The notes beneath the pieces are model-generated. The model did not search any database, was not told the origin of the DNA, and saw only the letters and a program-made list of their open reading frames with translations. The translations under genes and the position numbers were made by a program. Positions 1-5,564 of a stretch of 6,816 bases of DNA are shown piece after piece. This DNA is from DATKWV01 sp035529405 (GTDB lineage Bacteria; Planctomycetota; Phycisphaerae; Sedimentisphaerales; Anaerobacaceae), in the NCBI GenBank assembly GCA_035529405.1, contig DATKWV010000212.1, positions 1 to 6,816 on the forward strand. The letters run 5' to 3'. The first letter of the stretch is position 1; every line of letters starts with the position of its first letter.

Positions 1-2
1 GC

Positions 3-248
3 GGTGTTTATGAAGCCGAAGATTGTCGCGACAATCAAATCACCGACAATATTATCAATTATTACACCGACAATGCCGTCCGTTCGGCCGGGACCAACAC
101 CACTGTATCGTCTGTTAAGGAAATCCCAAAGTTTTATTCCCACCCTGAGGCGGGTGCCTTCGCCCCGTCGAAGGACAAGCCGAAAGTAAAAACGCCGGCG
201 TTTACTACACAGCGGGTTGATAAATTCCTGGAGTTGACCCGACACTGA
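3..248 (+). CDS. C-terminus of a beta-helix-like protein (partial, 5' end outside window)
   Basis: Frame 3 is open from the left edge to TGA at 246-248 and gives 81 residues. There is no internal ATG in this frame, so the gene must begin upstream of the window. The first 40 residues have the spacing of parallel beta-helix coils: D-N-Q-I-T-D-N-I-I-N followed by a Y-x-D-N-A-V-R-S-A-G turn. This is the pattern of PbH1/NosD-like right-handed beta-helix proteins, which are often secreted polysaccharide-binding or lyase proteins. Residues 41-81 are a Pro/Lys-rich tail without coil pattern (P-K-F-Y-S-H-P-E, K-D-K-P-K-V-K-T-P). No signal peptide or catalytic residues can be judged from this fragment. 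The 61-codon ATG frame over the same bases (4-189) is a low-complexity shadow. The stop lies directly against a YjbQ-like remnant in the same frame, so this C-terminus may itself be a product of rearrangement. Coding is likely; the fold is a pattern-based inference and the substrate is unknown. Confidence 0.62.
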   Translation, partial: GVYEAEDCRDNQITDNIINYYTDNAVRSAGTNTTVSSVKEIPKFYSHPEAGAFAPSKDKPKVKTPAFTTQRVDKFLELTRH

Positions 249-362
249 TTACACGATATCGCCGGCGGTAAACTGGACTTCGGGCCGTGGGAACAGGTAT
301 TTTACGGCGAATTCGACGGCAAAAGAAAAAAGAGAGTCTTGGTCAAAATCATAGGCCAATAG
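249..362 (+). pseudogene. yjbQ (UPF0047) C-terminal remnant
   Basis: Directly after the TGA at 246-248, and in the same frame, 37 codons run to TAG at 360-362. They include G-G-K-L-D-F-G-P-W-E-Q-V-F-Y-G-E-F-D-G-K-R followed by a basic stretch and V-L-V-K-I-I-G. This is the conserved end of the YjbQ/UPF0047 family (G-x-L-x-L-G-x-W-Q/E-x-I/V-F/Y, then E-F/L-D-G-x-R-x-R/K-V). Some family members have been linked to thiamine phosphate synthase activity. An intact member is about 130-140 residues, so roughly 100 N-terminal residues, including the metal-binding histidines, are missing. No ATG, GTG or TTG precedes it in this frame after the stop. It is therefore most likely a non-functional remnant left by a deletion or insertion. 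Family recognition is firm; lack of function is inferred. A shared transcript with the upstream fragment is possible but would not give a working enzyme. Confidence 0.72.
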
Positions 363-399
363 CAGGGCCGGCAATTTATGCCTGTATTACGGTAATATC

Positions 400-1032
400 G
401 TGGCAGTGGTGTTCTTCTTATTTCAGGTATTCGTCATATCCCTGTCGGGTATAATGGCTCCGGGCCCGGTCACCGCCGCGGCTGTGGCGATGGGCCGGCG
501 CGCAAAGTACGCGGGGGCCTTTATCGCAACCGGCCACGCCATAATCGAAGTGCCCCTGATAATCGCCATTATGCTGGGCATGGGCACGGTTCTGCAGTCG
601 CAGATCACACAGATACTCATCGGCCTTGTCGGCGGCGTTGTGCTGCTGGTTATGGCGGCAAAGATGCTTGCCGGTTCGAACAATGACGACATACTGCGCA
701 ATGAACACTCGAAAACCGCACCGATAGCAGCCGGCCTTATATTATCAGCAGGGAACCCTTATTTTCTTCTGTGGTGGGCTACGGTGGGCCTGGCCTTAGC
801 TGCCCGCGCTGCGCAGTTCGGGATATGGGTTTTTGTGGTGTTCGCGGTCATACACCTTTTGTGCGATTACGGCTGGCTTACAACCTTGTCCTGGGCCGGT
901 TTCAAAGGCGCAAGCTTACTTGCCGGCCGCGGCAGAAAAATAGTGCTGTTTGTCTGTTCAGCGGCCCTGATAGTATTCGGCCTTTCTTTTATTGCCAAAG
1001 CCACTATCAGCCTTTTTTCCAGACCCGCTTAA
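400..1032 (+). CDS. LysE/RhtB family transporter (amino-acid or metabolite exporter)
   Basis: This 210-residue, very hydrophobic protein has the length and layout of LysE/RhtB inner-membrane exporters, which expel amino acids or related metabolites using the proton gradient. Residues 5-24 form the first membrane segment and end in the family signature A-P-G-P (20-23), followed by V-T-A-A. Further membrane segments lie near 39-63, 70-91, 108-135, 139-168 and 181-203. The second signature, G-N-P with an aromatic W-W (118-126), is present in the middle of the protein. The loop at 92-107 is polar and separates the two halves. The chosen start is GTG at 400; GTG codons at 406 and 409 are alternatives, and no good Shine-Dalgarno precedes any of them. 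A five-codon ATG frame (378-395) preceded by AGCAGGG ends four bases before the start. The substrate cannot be told from sequence. The gene seems monocistronic: it follows the yjbQ remnant and is followed by a tRNA. Confidence 0.88.
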   Translation: MAVVFFLFQVFVISLSGIMAPGPVTAAAVAMGRRAKYAGAFIATGHAIIEVPLIIAIMLGMGTVLQSQITQILIGLVGGVVLLVMAAKMLAGSNNDDILRNEHSKTAPIAAGLILSAGNPYFLLWWATVGLALAARAAQFGIWVFVVFAVIHLLCDYGWLTTLSWAGFKGASLLAGRGRKIVLFVCSAALIVFGLSFIAKATISLFSRPA

Positions 1033-1134
1033 TGTTACTCGAATCGACAGTTGTTTTGGTCGTACCAGCGCCAACTCCTGCACGACGCAAGTAACCGGCA
1101 TTATCGCTGCCGGCTGCGCGCACGAAAATTTGTC

Positions 1135-1163
1135 TTGCCAGGGCCCTGAAACTTATGTACAGT
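1135..1163 (+). promoter_or_regulatory. sigma70-like promoter for tRNA-Tyr
   Basis: TTGCCA (1135-1140, 5 of 6 to the -35 consensus) and TACAGT (1158-1163, 4 of 6 to the -10) are 17 bases apart. Transcription would start near 1169-1171, five to seven bases before the tRNA 5' end, which suits a stable RNA gene. A perfect 10-bp palindrome CAGGGCCCTG (1139-1148) overlaps the -35 and spacer. Confidence 0.45.
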
Positions 1164-1175
1164 AATCAAATATAA

Positions 1176-1258
1176 GGGTCGGTGCCCGAGCGGCTAAAGG
1201 GGACGGGCTGTAAACCCGTTGGCGTAAGCCTACGTTGGTTCAAATCCAACCCGGCCCA
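1176..1258 (+). tRNA. tRNA-Tyr (anticodon GTA)
   Basis: The 83-nt gene folds as a class II tRNA. The acceptor stem pairs GGGTCGG (1176-1182) with CCGGCCC (1251-1257), with one T-G wobble and discriminator A1258. The anticodon stem-loop is ACGGG-CTGTAAA-CCCGT, with anticodon GTA at 1210-1212. A long variable arm follows, with stem GGC-GTAA-GCC, as expected for bacterial tRNA-Tyr. The T arm is GTTGG-TTCAAAT-CCAAC. The 3' CCA is not encoded (AGTGC follows), so a CCA-adding enzyme is needed. A short T run at 1263-1267 lies just downstream and could aid 3'-end formation. It reads UAU/UAC codons. No other tRNA is adjacent. Confidence 0.96.
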
Positions 1259-1290
1259 GTGCTTTTTGCGGCGATTCCGGGAGCTGTTTT

Positions 1291-1362
1291 CTAATAGATT
1301 TCTCGACTTCCATCCTTCGCCCTTTGGGCTGCGGAGGACAGGTTGCTCGAAATGACAATTAG
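1291..1362. repeat. MITE/REP-like 72-bp palindromic element
   Basis: The outer ends are imperfect inverted repeats. The left end is CTAATAGATTTCTCGAC (1291-1307). The right end, read on the minus strand from 1362, is CTAATTGTCATTTCGAGC. Inside them a stem pairs CCTTC-GCCC (1314-1322) with GGGC (1326-1329) and GGAGG (1333-1337) around a TTT loop, with a three-base bulge. The element is flanked on both sides, without a gap, by the direct repeat GTTTT (1286-1290 and 1363-1367), which looks like a target-site duplication. It has no coding capacity. It sits between the converging tRNA-Tyr and ruvC, a usual refuge for such elements, and it lacks the T tract needed for an intrinsic terminator. Copies elsewhere in the genome cannot be checked from this window. 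Confidence 0.6.
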
Positions 1363-1377
1363 GTTTTGTTAGGGTGC

Positions 1378-1866
1378 CTAAACGGCTGCGTAAGTTCCCA
1401 GTGAATTAGCACAGCACACGGCCACGGCGATAGCGTCGGCCACATCTGCCGGCTGCGGCAGATGCGGTAAAGCCAGGAGCGTTTGAACAACCCTTTGGAC
1501 CTGGTCTTTGGAGGCCCTGCCGTTGCCGGTGAGCGATTTTTTTATCCGCGTGGCACTGAAACTGCTGACCTTTATGCCCGCCTGCGCGCATTTTTGAAGA
1601 ATTACTCCCCTTGCATGTCCCATCAGAATCGCCGTTTTAGGGTGTGCATAATGTGAATATAACTCTTCCACCGCCACCGCCTCCGGCACAAACCTTTTAA
1701 TAAGCGATTCGGTATCATCGGCAATCTGGTTCAACCTCGATTCTATGGCCAAGTCGCTGTCTGTGCGAAAAACACCCGCCTCGATAAGGCTGTTTTTGTC
1801 CTGATGGGTATCAAGGCAGGCATACCCGCAAACCTGCAGCCCCGGGTCTATGCCGAGTATCCTCAT
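1378..1866 (-). CDS. ruvC: Holliday junction endonuclease RuvC
   Basis: This protein nicks Holliday junctions symmetrically so that recombination intermediates brought by RuvAB can be resolved. It has 162 residues against 173 in E. coli. It begins M-R-I-L-G-I-D-P-G, placing the first catalytic acid at D7. The second is E67 in A-V-A-V-E-E. The last pair is D141 and D144 in A-D-V-A-D-A-I-A, so the full RNase H-like acidic set is present. The basic loop around 106-121 (R-I-K-K-S-L-T-G-N-G-R-A-S-K) matches the DNA-contact region. I chose ATG at 1866 over the in-frame ATG at 1878. It places the I-D-P-G motif at the usual distance, has GGAG six bases upstream, and makes a 4-base ATGA overlap with the cysS stop, suggesting coupled translation. 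ruvA and ruvB are not in the window. Confidence 0.95.
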   Translation of the reverse strand: MRILGIDPGLQVCGYACLDTHQDKNSLIEAGVFRTDSDLAIESRLNQIADDTESLIKRFVPEAVAVEELYSHYAHPKTAILMGHARGVILQKCAQAGIKVSSFSATRIKKSLTGNGRASKDQVQRVVQTLLALPHLPQPADVADAIAVAVCCANSLGTYAAV

Positions 1867-3365
1867 TTCAATCTCCATCTGGTTGTCCCATCTGGAAGGT
1901 CCTCCATGGCTATACCTATGGTCTCCAGTCTATTACGAATATCGTCGGCCGTCCTAAAATCCCCCCTTGCCTTGGCTTCCTTTCGCAAATTAATTACAAT
2001 ATCTACAGTCTGCGGCAGCAGCACATCACCCACATGTATTTCAGGATAGGCAGCTTTTACAATACCTAGACATCCGTCCTCGTTCCTTCCATCTTTTCCT
2101 CCTCCTAACTCCCTGAATAGTGCGTCCACGGCACCGAGCGTGCCCTTGTTTGCAGTCCCAGCTTCGACTAACTTGTTTGACAATCGAACCAACTCAAAAA
2201 TCACCGAAACCGCAACGGGGGTATTCAAGTCGTCATTCATTGCCGCTTCGAACTTCTCTCTCAATTGTTTCAACTGCTCAGTAATTTCTTTATCAACTTC
2301 ACCTTGAGGTGCAGAGTTCCATGCTATTCTCAGTCTCAGTACGGTCTCCCTTAATTTCGCATAGCCGGTTTGTGCGGCGAACAGGGCCGCATTCGAAAAG
2401 TCCAGCGGGCTTTTATAATGACTGTTCAAAATCAGAAATCTGACCGCCAGCGGGTCATAGGCCCTTGTCAGCCGCTCGTGAACGCCGTTAAACACCTGTT
2501 TCAACGTAATAAAATTATTCAAACTCTTGCCCATCTTCTGCCCATTGACTGTCACCATGTTATTGTGGGTCCAGGTGCGTGCGAATTGGACGCCGGTGGC
2601 GGCCTCGGACTGGGCGATTTCACACTCGTGATGAGGGAACTTGTTTTCCATGCCGCCGCCGTGTATATCGAAAGTCTGCCCCAGGTACTTCATACTCATG
2701 GCCGAGCACTCAAGATGCCAGCCCGGAAAGCCGCGGCCCCAGGGGCTGGGCCACTGCATAATATGTTCGGGCTGGGCCTTTTTCCAGAGCGCAAAATCGG
2801 CTGGGTGTTTTTTCTCAGCGTTAATCTGCACCCGGGCGCCGGCCTGCATGTCCTCGACATTCCTGCCGGAAAGTTTGCCGTAGTCCTCGAACTTAGAGAC
2901 ATCGAAATACACGCTGCCGTTGACGACGTAAGCATAACCTTTTTCAATAAGGGTCTCGACAAGCTCGACCTGCTCAGTTATATGGCCGGTCGCCCGCGGA
3001 CTGATGTCGGGGCGAACACAATTGAGCGCGTCCATATCCTCGAAATAGCTGCGGGTATAGTATTCCGCCAGGGCCATTGGGTGCTTTTTTTCCTTTCTGG
3101 CGGCAGCGGCAATTTTGTCTTCGCCCTCGTCGGCATCGTCGGTCAGATGGCCCACATCCGTTATATTCTGGACGTAAGTGACGCTGTATCCGAGATAGCG
3201 TAGATAACGCACCAGAATGTCAAAGCTGACGTAACTTTTGGCGTGACCCAGATGCGCATGGCCATAGACGGTCGGGCCGCAAACATAAATGCCGACCCTG
3301 CCGGCCTGCAGAGGCTCGAAGGGCTCTTTGCTTCTTGTAAGACTGTTATAAAGTTTTATTGCCAT
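1863..3365 (-). CDS. cysS: Cysteine--tRNA ligase (CysRS)
   Basis: This cytoplasmic class I aminoacyl-tRNA synthetase charges tRNA-Cys with cysteine. At 500 residues it is slightly longer than the 461 of E. coli. The N-terminus has K-L-Y-N-S-L-T and then Y-V-C-G-P-T-V-Y. The HIGH motif is H-L-G-H (38-41) and the KMSKS motif appears as K-M-G-K-S (277-281), a variant with Gly for the first Ser. Expected zinc ligands are C29, C220 (H-L-E-C-S), H245 and E249 (H-H-E-C-E, where most homologues have N for the second C). F-D-I-H-G-G-G is at 232-238. The C-terminal helical tRNA-binding part ends with the usual R-x-x-A-R/K-A-R-G-D-F, A-D-D-I-R and D-G-T-T-R-W. A charged stretch (78-95, rich in E, D, K and R) follows the V-G-H-L-T-D-D region. 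The start ATG at 3365 has only a weak GAG upstream. The stop overlaps ruvC by four bases. Confidence 0.97.
   Translation of the reverse strand: MAIKLYNSLTRSKEPFEPLQAGRVGIYVCGPTVYGHAHLGHAKSYVSFDILVRYLRYLGYSVTYVQNITDVGHLTDDADEGEDKIAAAARKEKKHPMALAEYYTRSYFEDMDALNCVRPDISPRATGHITEQVELVETLIEKGYAYVVNGSVYFDVSKFEDYGKLSGRNVEDMQAGARVQINAEKKHPADFALWKKAQPEHIMQWPSPWGRGFPGWHLECSAMSMKYLGQTFDIHGGGMENKFPHHECEIAQSEAATGVQFARTWTHNNMVTVNGQKMGKSLNNFITLKQVFNGVHERLTRAYDPLAVRFLILNSHYKSPLDFSNAALFAAQTGYAKLRETVLRLRIAWNSAPQGEVDKEITEQLKQLREKFEAAMNDDLNTPVAVSVIFELVRLSNKLVEAGTANKGTLGAVDALFRELGGGKDGRNEDGCLGIVKAAYPEIHVGDVLLPQTVDIVINLRKEAKARGDFRTADDIRNRLETIGIAMEDLPDGTTRWRLK
1873..1876 (-). promoter_or_regulatory. Shine-Dalgarno of ruvC, inside the cysS 3' end
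   Basis: GGAG on the minus strand lies six bases before ATG 1866 and overlaps the upstream candidate ATG at 1878. This favours the shorter RuvC start. Confidence 0.6.
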
Positions 3366-3427
3366 CTTAAACTCGTTTTGATTGTCGATTTCGGCTGAAT
3401 GGTCAATACCACCGCCGGCACTGAATT

Positions 3428-3455
3428 AGTATACAATTATGGCGCTATTTTGCAA
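3428..3455 (-). promoter_or_regulatory. sigma70-like promoter for cysS-ruvC
   Basis: On the minus strand, TTGCAA (3455-3450, 4 of 6) and TATACT (3433-3428, 5 of 6) are separated by 16 bases. Together they sit directly after the ahbD stop and about 60 bases before the cysS ATG. The predicted start is near 3421, leaving a leader of about 55 bases. This would make cysS-ruvC a separate transcription unit from hemB-ahbD. Confidence 0.5.
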
Positions 3456-4502
3456 TTACCTAATAATCCTGTATTCCGGCTGATAATTACAAATCGCATC
3501 CGAGCTCAGGTAATCCCCGTTGAGAGCATAGGCCCTTGCGCGACAGCCGCGGCAGACAGCCAGGTATTCGCAGTCGCGGCATTTGCCCTTATAGTTTGAG
3601 ACGTTGCGGATTCGCTTCAGGAATTCCGAGTTTTGCCAGATTTTGGCAAAATCAAAATCATTTTCAACCAGGTTGCCCGCTGATATGTCGAGAAAGCCGC
3701 AGGTCTGGACATCACCACGGCAGCTTATAAAAGCAAATTCGCGTCCGCCCAAACAGCCGGGTGCATCGCTGTGTCCTTTAATACCTGCGGCTCCACATAC
3801 CCGTGCAAACTGGGGACCGCAGGTAACACGTACGCCGATACGAGCTTGCTGTTTTAGCCGGAGCAGTTCATTCAGCAACTTCTCATACTCAACAGGCTCA
3901 AGGGTTTGCTCAGCCAGCTGCCGGCCCCGGCCTGTCGGCACAAGTATAAACGGATTAAAGTAATCCGCACCGATGTCTTTGGCTAATTGCGCTATTGCCG
4001 GCACTTGTTCAAAGTTGATTTTGGTGATGGTGGTGTTAATCTGAAAACGAATACCGGCCTGCCGGGTAATTTGGGCGGCTTTTATTGTTAAATCGAAGGC
4101 GCCGTCTGTGCCTCTGAACTTGTCGTGTGTGGCGGCACCGGAGCCGTCCAGAGAAAAAGACAAAGCCGATACCCCTGCTTGTTTTAGTTTATCAATGGAA
4201 TCGTGGTTAATGGAATAACCGCAGGTGGCAGCACAGGCCTTCAGGCCCAATTGACCTGCATGGCGAATAAGTTCATATATGTCGCTTCGTTCCATCGGTT
4301 CACCACCGGTTAAGATTACTATACATCTGCCGAAACCGGCTATGGATGCGAGGATTCTTTTACACTGTTCGGTGGTCAGTTCCGGATGGTTGTTGTCGAG
4401 ACCGGCATTCGCCCGGCAGTGCCGGCAGTTAAAACGACATCGCCGCGTAACCTCGAAGGCAACAACACGTAATGAACTGGATTTGCCGGTTACTTGAGTA
4501 AT
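3456..4502 (-). CDS. ahbD: Radical SAM/SPASM heme synthase AhbD (probable), ATT start
   Basis: AhbD converts Fe-coproporphyrin III to heme b by two radical oxidative decarboxylations, the last step of the siroheme-dependent route. The coding frame stays open well upstream of the first ATG (4295). It gives 348 residues if initiated at ATT 4502. The radical SAM cluster motif is C22-R-F-N-C26-R-H-C29, preceded by F-E-V-T-R-R. The SAM-binding T-G-G-E-P is at 65-69, and S-L-D-G is in the core barrel. The SPASM region has C250, C261 and C268, then C308-x2-C311-x5-C317-x2-C320 followed by R-A-R-A-Y-A, G-D-Y-L and C338. The C-x-G-C-R-A-R-A ending is characteristic of AhbD and its relative NirJ. An ATG 4295 start would lose the cluster cysteines. 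No ATG, GTG or TTG exists in frame between an upstream stop and that motif, and ATT is the only ATN codon there. AGAGG lies seven bases before it. The 5' end overlaps hemB by 13 bases. NirJ is the main alternative, but the hemB neighbour favours heme synthesis. Confidence 0.82.
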   Translation of the reverse strand: MTQVTGKSSSLRVVAFEVTRRCRFNCRHCRANAGLDNNHPELTTEQCKRILASIAGFGRCIVILTGGEPMERSDIYELIRHAGQLGLKACAATCGYSINHDSIDKLKQAGVSALSFSLDGSGAATHDKFRGTDGAFDLTIKAAQITRQAGIRFQINTTITKINFEQVPAIAQLAKDIGADYFNPFILVPTGRGRQLAEQTLEPVEYEKLLNELLRLKQQARIGVRVTCGPQFARVCGAAGIKGHSDAPGCLGGREFAFISCRGDVQTCGFLDISAGNLVENDFDFAKIWQNSEFLKRIRNVSNYKGKCRDCEYLAVCRGCRARAYALNGDYLSSDAICNYQPEYRIIR

Positions 4503-5482
4503 GCTGCGGCCTCTTTTGCAAAATAGGTAATAATAATATCGGCGCCTGCGCGTTTTATCGAGTACAGCATCTCCATCATGGCGGCATTACGGTCGAGGTA
4601 ACCAGCCTTTGCGGCGGCGTTGAGCATCATATATTCACCGCTGACGTTATATGCGGCTATAGGGACATCAAACCGCTGCCTGGCGTGGGCTATTATGTCC
4701 AGAAAACAAAGGGCGGGTTTTACCATCACGATGTCGGCACCTTCGGCGATGTCCAGCTCAATCTCCCGCATTGCCTGCCGGCAGCAGGCAGGGTCCATCT
4801 GGTAACTTTTACGGTCGCCGAGGACTGTGCCTGCGAAGACAGGGGCAGGGGCCGAATCGGCCGCGTCTCTGAACGGGCCGTAAAAGGCGGAGGCGTACTT
4901 GGCCGAATAGGACATAATGCCGGTTTGATGGAAACCGTTCTTTTCAAGAGTCTGGCGAATGTAACCGACCCTGCCGTCCATCATGTCCGAGGGCGCAACT
5001 ATGTCGGCGCCGGCCTGGGCGTGCGAAAGCGCGACTTTGGCCAGCAATTCACAGGTGGCATCATTGTCTATTGTGCCGTCTTTGGTTAAACCACAATGAC
5101 TACTTTCGGTATAAGCACAAAGACAAACATCAGTTATTACAAGCAGGTTTGGGGTACTATTTTTGATTTCTCTAACGGCCTGCTGTACGGGTCCGTTCTC
5201 GGCCCAGGCACGGGAACCGGTCTTATCTTTTTTTTCGGGTAAACCGAAAAGCAATACCGCTGGTATGCCCGATTGAGCAACGCCAGCAGCCTCCTGGGCG
5301 GCAAGGTCGGGAGAAAAATGGTAACAGCCCTGCATAGAGCTTATCGGCTGTTTCAGGCCGGTGCCTGATTTGACAAACAGCGGGTGAACAAGGTCATCGA
5401 CAGTTAAAACCGTTTCGCGCACCAGACGGCGCATCGATTCGCCTGCCCGCAATCTTCTCATTCTTATCTGCGGAAAAGCCAT
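4490..5482 (-). CDS. hemB: Porphobilinogen synthase (delta-aminolevulinic acid dehydratase)
   Basis: This enzyme condenses two molecules of 5-aminolevulinate into porphobilinogen, the second dedicated step of tetrapyrrole synthesis, in the cytoplasm. Its 330 residues match the family's usual length. The two active-site lysines are visible: K195 in S-A-K-Y-A-S-A-F-Y-G-P-F-R and K255 in M-V-K-P-A-L, where the Schiff base forms. The metal site D-V-C-L-C-A-Y-T-E-S-S-H-C-G carries C120, C122 and C130, so this is a zinc-type enzyme rather than the Mg-type with Asp residues. The N-terminus (R-M-R-R-L-R, L-V-H-P-L-F-V) and the D-N-D-A-T and A-P-S-D-M-M-D-G-R-V segments are standard. ATG 5482 has AAAGGA eight bases upstream. 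ahbD overlaps its 3' end by 13 bases, so the two form an operon. The preceding heparinase-like gene ends 82 bases upstream. Confidence 0.97.
   Translation of the reverse strand: MAFPQIRMRRLRAGESMRRLVRETVLTVDDLVHPLFVKSGTGLKQPISSMQGCYHFSPDLAAQEAAGVAQSGIPAVLLFGLPEKKDKTGSRAWAENGPVQQAVREIKNSTPNLLVITDVCLCAYTESSHCGLTKDGTIDNDATCELLAKVALSHAQAGADIVAPSDMMDGRVGYIRQTLEKNGFHQTGIMSYSAKYASAFYGPFRDAADSAPAPVFAGTVLGDRKSYQMDPACCRQAMREIELDIAEGADIVMVKPALCFLDIIAHARQRFDVPIAAYNVSGEYMMLNAAAKAGYLDRNAAMMEMLYSIKRAGADIIITYFAKEAAALLK
4510..4514 (-). promoter_or_regulatory. Shine-Dalgarno for ahbD, inside hemB
   Basis: AGAGG on the minus strand, within the last hemB codons, is seven bases from ATT 4502. It supports ATT as the real start and points to translation of ahbD coupled to hemB termination. 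Confidence 0.5.
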
Positions 5483-5490
5483 TACAAAAT

Positions 5491-5496
5491 TCCTTT
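5491..5496 (-). promoter_or_regulatory. Shine-Dalgarno of hemB
   Basis: AAAGGA on the minus strand, eight bases from ATG 5482, fixes the hemB start. A 5-bp inverted repeat (GTCGA, 6-base loop, TCGAC; 5499-5514) lies just upstream of it. It is too weak to call a control element by itself. Confidence 0.6.
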
Positions 5497-5502
5497 CAGT
5501 CG

Positions 5503-5531
5503 ATTATTTTCGACAGTCCAATACACAACAA
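5503..5531 (-). promoter_or_regulatory. possible hemB-ahbD promoter
   Basis: On the minus strand, TTGTTG (5531-5526, 3 of 6) and AATAAT (5508-5503, 5 of 6) are 17 bases apart, in the 82-base gap before hemB. The -35 match is poor, so read-through from the upstream gene is also possible. Confidence 0.3.
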
Positions 5532-5535
5532 GACC

Positions 5536-5554
5536 AACCGGCTTTTGGCCGATT
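5536..5554 (-). terminator. hairpin after the heparinase-like gene, weak terminator candidate
   Basis: The minus-strand RNA can pair AAUCGGC with GCCGGUU around a CAAAA loop (seven pairs, one U-G), starting ten bases after the TAG at 5565-5567. The downstream sequence is U-rich but interrupted by G (GGUCUUGUUGUGU), so termination would be inefficient. The pairing is better on the minus than the plus strand because of the wobble pair. Confidence 0.3.
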
Positions 5555-5564
5555 CCGGCGGGCG

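Noticed and set aside
246..248. TGA read through as selenocysteine or tryptophan, joining the beta-helix and YjbQ parts into one protein
   Set aside because: Conserved tryptophans in the window use TGG, and TGA serves as the stop of cysS. No convincing SECIS-like stem-loop was seen, and the YjbQ part lacks most of its domain, so truncation explains the data better.
1032..1094. 20-codon ATG frame overlapping the lysE-like stop
   Set aside because: No ribosome site, low-complexity V/P/A/R translation and no recognisable motif; probably chance.
1095..1113. CCGGC/GCCGG hairpin after the lysE-like gene as a terminator
   Set aside because: Nine-base loop, five-pair stem and no T tract after it.
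1314..1337. Stem-loop between tRNA-Tyr and ruvC as a bidirectional terminator
   Set aside because: Neither strand has a U tract after the stem; it is better explained as the core of the 72-bp element.
2370..3203. 277-codon plus-strand open frame across cysS
   Set aside because: It lies antisense over conserved CysRS motifs and shows no family pattern; a shadow of the real gene.
5499..5514. GTCGA/TCGAC inverted repeat upstream of hemB as an operator or riboswitch
   Set aside because: Only five base pairs, and no conserved riboswitch core is visible in the 82-base gap.
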